Shown in pieces: positions 20,001-27,848 of a stretch of DNA of 27,848 nt. Position 1 is the stretch's first letter. Each line of letters starts with the position of its first letter. The notes under the pieces are model-generated. The model was given only the letters and a program-made list of their open reading frames with translations. It made no database searches and was not told the origin of the DNA. A program made the translations under genes and the position numbers. The stretch comes from Rhizophagus sp. LPA8_4_AMF (taxonomy: Eukaryota > Glomeromycota > Glomeromycetes > Glomerales > Glomeraceae), in contig JADRCO010000709.1 in NCBI GenBank assembly GCA_021464525.1, positions 1 to 27,848 on the forward strand, written 5' to 3'.

Positions 20001-20468
20001 ATTTTACCGGCATCTGTATTGATTAAACCTGCGCTACCTATCGGAAGGTTAGATGTATTAACTGATATGCCATTTGGAATGTTTCGATGTACGTTGACGT
20101 GGTTCGTCGAAGGTTGTTCTGATAGAGACGCACCGTAGCCAGGCGATATCCCTACAAAAAATAGAAGAAAAATAACAATAAAAAATTAGCGCGACTGTGA
20201 ATAAGTGAGTGCAATATTTTAAAAATTTTAATAAATAATCGCCACAAATACCGTTTTGGCCGTTTGTCTGGTATGTATTCTGAGCGTAAGAAGTACCGTT
20301 CCAGTTACGAGCCTGTGCTGCTGATGTTGAGGCAGAGGCTTGTTCATAACTTTGCATGTCCTGAGCTGGCATGTTATTATTTTCCCAGTTTTGGTTTAAT
20401 TGGTTATTATAAGTGTTATATGGTTGATTCGAGTACTGTTGTTGCTCTGTTCGAGCGTATTCTTTCAT
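17043..20468 (-). CDS. DUF2433 phosphoesterase-like protein fused to RRM and RGG tail
   Basis: Twelve exons: 20468-20252, 20151-19978, 19880-19800, 19731-19701, 19614-19247, 19163-19081, 18999-18910, 18835-18669, 18578-18400, 18270-17507, 17426-17313 and 17225-17043 (2451 nt, 816 residues). After a Gln/Asn-rich start, residues about 122-480 form a calcineurin-like phosphoesterase-type fold of the fungal DUF2433 family: [15 protein letters not shown] at 150-157, VWGACED, GGHGTMW and [15 protein letters not shown]. The usual DxHG and GNHE metal motifs are altered, so catalysis is doubtful. A long Ser/Thr/Asn/Gln-rich region follows. Then comes one RRM (RNP2 SVYFGNI about 691-697, RNP1 RNFAYVDF 734-741), and a tail of RG and RGG-like repeats ([13 protein letters not shown]). 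The RRM and RGG parts point to RNA binding. I know no defined function for this architecture. The family name is from memory. Confidence 0.88.
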
Positions 20469-21671
20469 TATAAGGAAAAATACTTGATCCCAAACTTTAT
20501 TTCCTTAACAAGTATTTATGCGCTACTTTACTGGAATGAAATGGTTGAGAAATGACAAAATCCTTTGAAAAATATGGAAATTGTATAATACAAAAGATGA
20601 ACACAAATGTAGGACACTGGTAAAAAGTCGCGAGAGTACTACGAAGAATCCCCAGTCGGTTTAAAAAAACCTAATCTCGTGATGTGTCGATTATCACGTT
20701 TACTATGTTTACTATTGTTTATTGTTCATTTTATATCACAGCCACACAATAAATTTTAAAGCCACTGTGACAAAGCCACAAAAGCCACAAAAAAAAACAA
20801 GAACGCACACAAATCAGGACTGATCGTCACATTGATACTGCGGCAAGAGTCAATTCAATAATTTTTTGTCGACTCTAATCGAGGATATCACAAGATCACG
20901 CGGAAAAAATTTTTTTTTTGAACAATAGAAATCAAAAACTTAATTTTTTCCATCGAACAAAAGCGGAATGAATACAATGCACAATTGCAAAAATAAACTT
21001 TCTATTTCATTGATTTTCACAACAAAGTAATAGTAGATGATCGGAATCAATCTTTCGTATCGAAAAAAATAAAATTTGTGCAATAATTCGATGAACAAGC
21101 CACACTATTACCAAAGAATTATAGTATATAAATGAGATTCAGTGTAGGTTCAATGAAAAAATTCCTATTATACAAAACTTCTATTATACAAATATTATTT
21201 CTTTAGTAAGCAACGAAAACGAACAATTATAAGATTGTTGTGGACGTTAAAAAATTTTCTTCCTTTAAATATTCAATTGTTCTCTTTCACCCAAAAATGT
21301 AGAAAATGGGGTATGTTGCAGGGGAATATCAAGATCTATGTACGAAAATCACCTGCAGCTCCCCAGCCAATCCAATTTGAACGAAAATAATGACAAAATG
21401 TTCAAATGTTTGTTATACCAAGCTCAGGAACCCCGTTAAAGAAATTTTTTACTTTTTTACTTTTTGGTTCACTTTTCTTCAAGCCAAAAAACCACCTTTG
21501 TCCATTTGTTCTTTATTTGTAATTATAGTTTCAACAAAAACTTTAAAAAGTAATAACAAAAAAAAACCAACAAAATAAGGTTTCTCAAATACTCGAAACT
21601 TGCAAATATTTTGCAAGGACTTGCTATTTATAAAAAATACAATAGTAACTTCTTACTTATTGGTTTACCAT
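20469..21671. promoter_or_regulatory. Divergent promoter region of DUF2433-RRM and BTB genes
   Basis: 1.2 kb between divergent starts with no gene. It has E-box half-like TCTCGTGATG (20671-20680) and TATCACGTTT (20691-20700) near the DUF2433 side. It has tandem CCAATCCAAT at 21367-21376 near the BTB side. GCCACA repeats occur at about 20740-20790. A 62-codon frame at 21390-21578 is Lys/Asn-rich noise. Confidence 0.5.
21367..21376 (+). promoter_or_regulatory. Tandem CCAAT boxes upstream of the BTB gene
   Basis: CCAATCCAAT, two abutting CCAAT cores about 300 bp before the BTB start codon. These could be NF-Y/HAP complex sites, but spacing this tight would allow only one to be filled at a time. 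Confidence 0.35.
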
Positions 21672-23924
21672 ATGACTTCAAACCTTGTCAAAGAAGATAA
21701 CATAGCAGATATCGAATTTACACAGCTGCTTGAAGATTTTAGCTTAGCTTCCAACCTGGATAATATTAGTTCTAATCACGCTGCAACGTCAACAGCAGCT
21801 CAACAAAATCGAACTTCACCTTTCACTATGTCTCCTCTCCTCACCTTAACTCAAAAGGAGAGTGGGAACACGAGAGATTACATTAACGATATTGTTTCTT
21901 CGTCCGTTTATCCTCCACCTGCACAGGATCCTCAAAGGGTATTACGTCAAATGATGAGCCTTTGTAAACATATTTATTCAAGAGGTTTAATTGAAGGAAG
22001 CGGAAGTGATGTAACAATTAAGGCGTTTGATAAAGATTATCATTTACATAGAATCATTCTTTATCAAAATTCATATTTTTCCGTTTTACTCGAAGGTCCG
22101 TGGAAAGAAAGTGGGCAAAAAGATATAGAACTTCGATTTGATGATGAAAACATCACACGTGATGCATTTGAAATAGCATTAGGACGTTTATATGGTAGAT
22201 TAGATGAAGTTATTTTACCTTCACAGGTACTGAGTCTTCTTGCTACTGCATCTTTCCTTGACCTCCAAGATTTATGTGAAATGTGTGTTGAGGTGATATT
22301 AAGAGATATTAAAGAAGATACTGTGGTACATTATTTAACTTTTGCAACTTCACATTTTTATGGTACACATTCAGAAAAGATTACGGAATCATGTTTTACT
22401 TATCTATGTAGGGAAGGATATGATAATTTGAAGCTTAGGCCTGCTTTTTTGACATTGCCCGCTGAATGGCTTAAGAGGGTGATTGAAAGTGATGCATTCT
22501 GGGTACCTAGTGAATATGAAAGGTATTTGTTTGCAAGGGATGTTGTTAGTAAAAGAAGGAAGATTGCGGCAGAACAAAAAAGACATAATTTAGTGTCGTC
22601 TTCACTAGTGAATTACACAGATTTAAATAATTTATCTTCGGACATTTCTTTTCCCACTTCTCCCACATCACCAACAATTACAAATTCTCCCATTAAAGCA
22701 AAAAGATTTCCAGATTCAACATTCTCTTATCATACAAGAAGGTCTGCATCAGTTAGCACATTAAGTTCCATATGTTCATCAAATTCTCTGCAGGCTGAAA
22801 GCGATGAAGCAATTTATACTGCTATATTCACTTATGCAATATATTATGCTCACATGGCCTTTGAAGAATTAACTGCAATTTCACATGATTGTGACAGTAT
22901 AACAAATGTCCCATTTGCACCAGATTATATATTAAAGGACGCTCTATGGCATCAAATAGATTTGCGTAATAAGATTGAAAACGCTACTGAAACTGATGTA
23001 ACATTGGGCATATCTTCTTCTGAAATACCTCCTAGTTCGACTGGAGTTCATTTTGAGATCCCATCGGATGATACTACACATATAGGAGAAGCATTGACCG
23101 GTTTAGAGGACATGATTGGAGGTGGAACGAAAGCAATGAAGGATGGCGAAGGTAGAGGAAGTGTGGAATATTCATTATTCGCTCCTTTCAGATTCAGTGT
23201 TGAATTTGCGGATGTCGCGAAATTAAAAGAAAAACAGCGAGTTTATTCAGGAACAAAATTTTATGCAGGGTAAGTAGAAAATAACGATAGGGAATTTATG
23301 AAATTTTGTTTATTCACTAAAAAGTTTTTGATATTTGTAGATCTAATTGGAATATGTATATTCAGAAAATAAAAACTCCCCGTAAAGGTATACAACTTGG
23401 AGTATATTTGCACCGTCATTCAATGCCTGATCCGAGTTCATCTTGTGGAAATAATACAAATTCGTCTACAATGGTGAATGGATCATCCACCAATAAGAGT
23501 TCACCATCATCATCACCAGGAACTGAAGAAAGATATCGTCAAACTATTCACATGAAAATTAATAATGAAAGAAGTTTTTCAAGATATGCTGATAAGAGAA
23601 AAACGGTTAGAACTTGGTTCAAAATTTTTTGTCCTGCCAGAGGGCCTAGCCATGTTTTAACCCAGTTCCAGAGTAGTCCTGATAATTTTGCACTAATGCA
23701 AAGTTGGGTAGGTGAATTATTTTATTAATTTTATCTCGTTTCTTTTATTTTTAAGTTTCTTTTATTTTTAGATATGCTCTTTAATTTTATAGGGATGGCG
23801 AAGTTCGAGTCTCTGTCAAGATGATTATCTCTTGGACGTTCGTGATTTTGATAGTTCATCATCATCAATAACTAATAATTCCTCCTCAACATTAAAATTT
23901 TCTGTTGTAATGGGACATGTATAA
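21672..23924 (+). CDS. BTB/POZ protein, germ-cell-less-like
   Basis: Three exons: 21672-23269, 23341-23707 and 23793-23924 (2097 nt, 698 residues). After a low-complexity N-terminus, the BTB/POZ domain spans about residues 108-215. It has SDVTIKAFDKDYHLHRIIL, then SYFSVLLEGPWKES, and a BACK-like helical region after it (WLKRVIESDAFWVPSEYERY). The order and the phrase FWVPSEYERYLFARDV resemble fungal relatives of germ cell-less and other BTB adaptors of CUL3 ubiquitin ligases. That is from memory and functional transfer is uncertain. The C-terminal half, with blocks ending FAPFRFSVEFADV and TWFKIFCPARGPSH, is a beta-rich domain I do not recognise by name. The middle is Ser/Thr/Pro-rich. Residue 1 is the first ATG of the frame; 24 upstream in-frame codons lack ATG. 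It converges on the G-patch gene. Confidence 0.85.
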
Positions 23925-24235
23925 AATATGAAATATGGTTAGATTATAGTTATCACTTTTTTGAATATAAAAATATATAATTTATAAATATCTTAGTTTA
24001 AATAGAAGTCAATTTTTTTTAATTGTATTATAGACTAACTAAATTCAACTAAATAAATCACTATAAAGTTAAATTGTTAAACCAATCTTATAAACATTTT
24101 TTTTGCCTAGTTCTCTGGAAATAATTGAACCATTTTTTTTTTACATTAACACATTTATTACAGAAAATGTTTAATCAAAATTGCAAACCCGAAAAATAAA
24201 AATAAAAAAATAAAAAAAATTTATTCGAAAAGGAA
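23925..24235. other. Intergenic between convergent BTB and G-patch genes
   Basis: 311 bp, very AT-rich, holding two 3' untranslated regions. AATAAA-like signals occur at about 24052 and 24196. No further gene is seen. Confidence 0.55.
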
Positions 24236-25868
24236 TTATTTTTTCTTGAATCCAAACTTAAAAGCTGATTTTTGAGTCTAAAAAAATTAAAAATTTGTTA
24301 ATTTTTAATAATTATATGTATATTTATATGTACATAAATACCTCTGAATTATCTGCGGATGATTTTCCAATTCCAAAGATTAATTTTGATTTTGGCGTAC
24401 TATTAGGTGAACTTACAGTTTCTGGTACGGTACTATGATTATTTGGTTGATCTATAGTCGGGGTCCAACCGTCGGTTTTAAATGCTGATGATGATGATAA
24501 TGATGAATTCCATCCACTTGTGTTACTTGTTGTTGTTGCACGTACAAACTTCCAACCACTTTGTTGGTTACTTGTTGAACTAGATGAAGTAGATGATGAC
24601 CTTATATCTACAGTAGTCCAACCTCCGCCACCTCCATCTGAATTTCTACTATTTATGGAAGATGAAATGGTGGCGATATTGCTGACTGAATTATTATTAA
24701 TAATATCTTTATCAATAGATTGTTTGCTGCCTGCTCTTTGAAATGCAGCTTGTTGCATTCTTGCCAATTCTTTTTCTTCTCTCTTACGTTCCTTTTCGCG
24801 TTTTTTATCCAATTTAGCTGTTGGGCGATTACTTTCTTTCATTTCCTTAAATCGCTATAAAAATAATAAATTTATTCATATAATAAAAATGGTTGTCTTT
24901 ATAAGAATATCATTGATAATTATTACCTTACGATGATTATGATCGTACGAACTCAAATGGGTTTCATATTCTGAGATTTTTGTATATTGTTTATCACATA
25001 ACGCGCAATAAAATGCTGCATTTATATTTTCTAATTCCTTTTTGATAGATTCTTGTTTTTGAACTTTATTCTATAATTAAGTAATGATTTGAGAAATAAA
25101 TAATCATTAAAACTCGTTTTTTTTAAAAAAAAAGAGCTCACTTGTCTTTGAACGCGTTCTTCTTCGGTTTCTTCTGCAATTTTTTCACTATCTAAAGCTT
25201 TACGTTTTGCGGTGCTAGTAGCATGATAATAATTTTCTTCTTCGAGTTTACCCACGCCTAAACTATCAGATTTAATGTCTATTCGAATTGGTTCTTTTCT
25301 ACCTATTAATTGTTTAATTAAATCAGGCAAAATTAATAAATAAAAAACTATCAATTATAAGTTGATGCTAATATAAATGTCTGAACCTTGTTGTGAACTT
25401 CCAAGACCTTGACCAGCTTTCCAACCCATTTTCATCAATAATTTATATCCTATATTGCTTTCTGGTAAATGCTCATCCATACTTGCCATATCTGTACTCG
25501 ACAAATCAAGATATGATTGAGGGACATGTCCACGAGGAAGTGAAAAAGCATCCTCCTCTTCAAGTAAATAATAATCATTATTTTCGGTTTCCGTCTCATT
25601 TTTCTGTTAAAAAACAATATTTTGTGCGGATATAAAATGATATTTTGGAATGATGGGGAGTATAAAGAAAAAAGAGAGGCTAATGGTAATATTATGATAC
25701 TTTTTTCGTGAACAAATTGTAACTTGAAAAAAAAAACGCCTGCTTTTTTTAACGGATTTTTTAATAACTTTTAAATCAAAAAAAAATTTTTATTAATATT
25801 ATTTATAGTGAACTAACCTTTTTGCTATGTGTTCCTTTAGGAACTGTTGGATTTCCAGGATCATACAT
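24236..25868 (-). CDS. GPATCH8-like G-patch and C2H2 zinc-finger protein
   Basis: Six exons: 25868-25818, 25603-25387, 25302-25142, 25070-24927, 24854-24342 and 24277-24236 (1128 nt, 375 residues). The G-patch is at about residues 64-105: SNIGYKLLMKMGWKAGQGLG followed by GRKEPIRIDIKSDSLGVG. G-patch proteins activate DEAH helicases such as Prp43 or Prp2 in splicing and ribosome assembly. A C2H2 finger C165-x2-C168-x12-H181-x5-H187 follows (FYCALCDKQYTKISEYETHL). It leads into a coiled, Lys/Glu-rich stretch beginning HRKRFKEMKE. This pairing and the C-terminal FKFGFKKK are as in animal GPATCH8. Exon 5 encodes a Ser/Asn-rich region with four Gly-Trp dipeptides. All splices keep phase. The start is an ATG directly before YDPGNPTVP. 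Likely nuclear and RNA-linked; helicase partner unknown. Confidence 0.92.
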
Positions 25869-26225
25869 TATAATTTAATAAATTCTCGAATTCTTTGTAT
25901 AAACTGCGTATTAATAAATTTGATCCATTTCCTCCCCAGTCAATATAATGTCAATTAAATAGCATCGCGTTTTAAAACATACCTAATCTGTCACCGGTCA
26001 CATGATTCACATGATTTCTCAATAAATGCCGGATAATCGTTGGTACGAAAAAAATAAAAAATTAGTTTTCTTACTATACTGATAATTATATAGTAAAGAT
26101 TGCTATTATAGTATTATTATTGCTGATAAACCGTGTTTCTAGTTTTACTCTTCCATGTTCTTAGCATTGTTAATTTACGTTTATATTCTTTTATTTGTTT
26201 AAGAGGAATAAAGTTAGAAGAGATA

Positions 26226-26702
26226 CAGTCGACCCTCTCTATAGTCACCTCCCATATAGTCACTCACTTTCTTTAGTCACATCATTGCTTGGTTCCTATT
26301 GGTTTCATAAGAAAATACCCCTTCTATAGTCACTATATAAAATATAATCACACCAATTTTGGTTCCCAATAGTTAATAAATATATGGAAAAATACCTCTT
26401 ATATAATCACATGTGATAAAGTAATTTAGGCCAAATCTATAATGCTAGCTAGAATTACAATTTCGCATAATATAAATTGTCTTTTCTAAAATTTCTTATG
26501 ATGCTTAAATGAATGAAATTCTCTATAGAATTATATTATGAAGTTGTATTAATCATTATTTAGTAATATAGTAATACCAATTATACAAACTATTAAAAAT
26601 TATATGATTACATAAATAGCATATAAAGCATACTTCAATATAATTACACCATTTGAATCTTTTGATAATTCCAAAGGGTGTAATTATAGAAGAGATTGAT
26701 TG
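26226..26702. mobile_element. Non-autonomous pogo-like DNA element (MITE)
   Basis: The left end CAGTCGACCCTCTCTATAGTCAC is preceded by TA (26224-26225). The right end, read on the other strand, is CAATCAATCTCTTCTATAATTAC and is followed by TA (26703-26704). Over 25 positions including the TA, 17 agree, and all eight differences are transitions. CAGTCGA-type ends with a TA target resemble pogo/Tigger elements, from memory. TATAGTCAC or close variants occur six times near the left end (26240, 26255, 26272, 26325, 26343, 26402), and two 70-bp tandem units start at 26289 and 26359. There is no transposase frame. Confidence 0.6.
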
Positions 26703-27139
26703 TATTTCAAATAATTTGTTTTTCTGAAATAAAATAATAGATTTACCTAAAAAAATGTATTTTTAAAATAATAAATCTATTTATTATTTCACCTTTTTAA
26801 TAAAATTGTTTATTTGTTATATGTTTGCTTTCCAGATTCCTGCCAAATTATATTGATCAAATTATTAAAAGATATGAAAGATATAATTGAATAAAAAAAA
26901 GCATTAATTATTTTTCATTCAAATAAACTAACCTTTTTAAAAATGCATTTTCCATTTATTTTACCAAAAATAAAAATGATTAATTAAAAAGTATAGACAA
27001 AAACACTACTTTGTTAGCAATTATAAAACAAAGTAAAATAAGTTTTAGACTAGCAAATTTATATAGCTCAACAAGTATAGTAATTTAATTTAATAAATCA
27101 AAAGTCAAATAGTATTTTACCAACTTTTATAAAGAAGAT

Positions 27140-27780
27140 GCATAATCGATCATTAGATCAATTTCCAAAATTAAAAATTATTTAATAGTTTTTAAGTAGT
27201 AACTCCATCAATATTGATCATAAAGAGATGATCTTACCACCATTTGATTCGCCTTAATGAGATGAATCTAATGATATAAAATTCATCAAAATCCAATCAC
27301 TGAATCAATTTCTGAAATTAAAAATTATTAAGTAGTTTTAGAGCAATATCTCTGTCAATATCAATCATAGAGGGATGATCTTACTACCATATATCGTAGA
27401 CAGTAGTACCCCTTATGCATAGTATCCCTCTTGAAAAATTTCATAGATTGTATAGTACTCAAGGGAATATTTTACAATTAACTCGTGATCTAGTAATCTG
27501 ATTCAAGCCATCATTTTTTTGTTTGATAGCTCTCATTGAGCCCTTCAAAATAAAAAAAGATCGCTCAAATTGGACTGGTAAATCGTAAGATATTCGCAAA
27601 AAACAGAACTTTTAAGTTTTGTTTAGTACCCGAGGGTACAGGGCCAAACCTCCAATTTTTGCAAGATACCTGGGGTACTGTGGCCCACAATATATGGTAC
27701 TATTAGATTCATTTTGATGAGACAAATCTAATGATATAAAATTCATCAAAATCTGATCACTGAATTAGAAGTTATTCTCA
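27140..27780. repeat. Tandem repeat of about 150 bp, interrupted by a TIR element
   Basis: Unit 1 (about 27140-27291) and unit 2 (27292-27386 and 27698-27755) share ATCAATTTC..AAATTAAAAATTATT, then ATCAATAT.GATCAT and GATGATCTTAC, and AATCTAATGATATAAAATTCATCAAAATC at the end. A third unit begins near 27756 (TGATCACTGAATTAGAAGTTATT). Copies differ at many positions. The array probably extends beyond the window or is an old local duplication. Confidence 0.7.
27387..27697. mobile_element. 311-bp TIR element (MITE) with TACTA duplication
   Basis: The left end CCATATATCGTAGACAGTAG then TACCCC, and the right end in reverse complement CCATATATTGTGGGCCACAG then TACCCC, form about 26-28-bp inverted repeats with about 80 percent identity. 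TACTA lies immediately outside both ends (27382-27386 and 27698-27702), a 5-bp target duplication. The element splits unit 2 of the tandem repeat, which continues on the right exactly as unit 1 does without it. No coding capacity. I cannot assign a superfamily. Confidence 0.66.
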
Positions 27781-27848
27781 ATTTCGTATTTTATAAATTT
27801 AATTATGAAATTGTGAATTTATATGCATAAATCATTTCTAAAACTAGT

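Larger units (their letters stand above)
25869..27848. other. Gene-free repeat-rich right end
   Basis: About 2 kb with no coding potential. The first 200 bp should hold the promoter of the G-patch gene, with TCACATGATTCACATGAT, two tandem E-box variants, at 25998-26015. Beyond this are a pogo-like element (26226-26702), a tandem repeat (about 27140-27780) and a TIR element (27387-27697). Confidence 0.7.

Noticed and set aside
17043-20468. Two separate genes (a DUF2433 protein and a G3BP-like RRM protein)
   Set aside because: Exon 9 to exon 10 splicing keeps phase ([12 protein letters not shown]) with good donor and acceptor sites. There is no promoter-like gap or stop between the parts.
20630-20700. 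Possible structured RNA (GCGAGA...TCTCGT and GGTTT...AAACC stems)
   Set aside because: Both stems are short and lack H/ACA boxes or any family signature. The region is better read as the DUF2433 gene promoter.
1-27848. tRNA genes, CRISPR arrays, bacterial operons or viral genes
   Set aside because: No tRNA T-loop and acceptor pattern, no regularly spaced identical repeats with unique spacers, and no viral replication or capsid motifs were seen. The genes are spliced eukaryotic genes.

Overview
This window is nuclear DNA from a fungus with a very AT-rich genome. The genes have many short GT-AG introns (mostly 60-110 nt, donors close to GTAAGT, T/A-rich acceptors). Gene content is fungal: a mitochondrial-type MetX O-acyltransferase (Cys2-like), the polyphosphate polymerase VTC4, a DUF2433 protein, Mim1/Tom13 and HAP2/NF-YA. 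Low GC, intron-rich housekeeping genes, decayed mobile elements and VTC4 fit an early-diverging (Mucoromycota-grade) fungus; an arbuscular mycorrhizal fungus such as Rhizophagus is my best guess. That assignment is inference, because there is no rRNA to settle it.

Layout, left to right: a poly-A run at the window edge; MIM1-like gene (-); RBM8A/Y14 of the exon junction complex (+); Cys2-like O-acyltransferase (-); a U3 snoRNA gene (+); a decayed bHLH transcription-factor pseudogene (+); RPL5/uL18 (-) carrying a box C/D snoRNA of the snR60/U80 family in its third intron; an Hst3/Hst4-type sirtuin (+); a small MITE-like element; NF-YA/HAP2 (+); VTC4 (-); a 12-exon DUF2433-RRM-RGG gene (-); a BTB/POZ germ-cell-less-like gene (+); a GPATCH8-like G-patch/zinc-finger gene (-); and about 2 kb of gene-free DNA holding a pogo-like non-autonomous element, a roughly 150-bp tandem repeat, and a 311-bp TIR element inserted in that repeat. 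All spliced models given here were assembled by hand. Each keeps its frame across every junction to a single stop.

The genes do not form a cluster or one pathway. One loose theme is RNA and ribosome biology: U3 and the snR60-like snoRNA act in rRNA processing and modification, RPL5 is a 60S protein that binds 5S rRNA, Y14 marks exon junctions, and the DUF2433-RRM and G-patch proteins are probable RNA-binding factors. The most informative finds outside the ORFs are the two snoRNAs. The intronic one has both guides matching the two known snR60 targets in large-subunit rRNA. The U3 gene has recognisable boxes C', C and D but an unusual box A.
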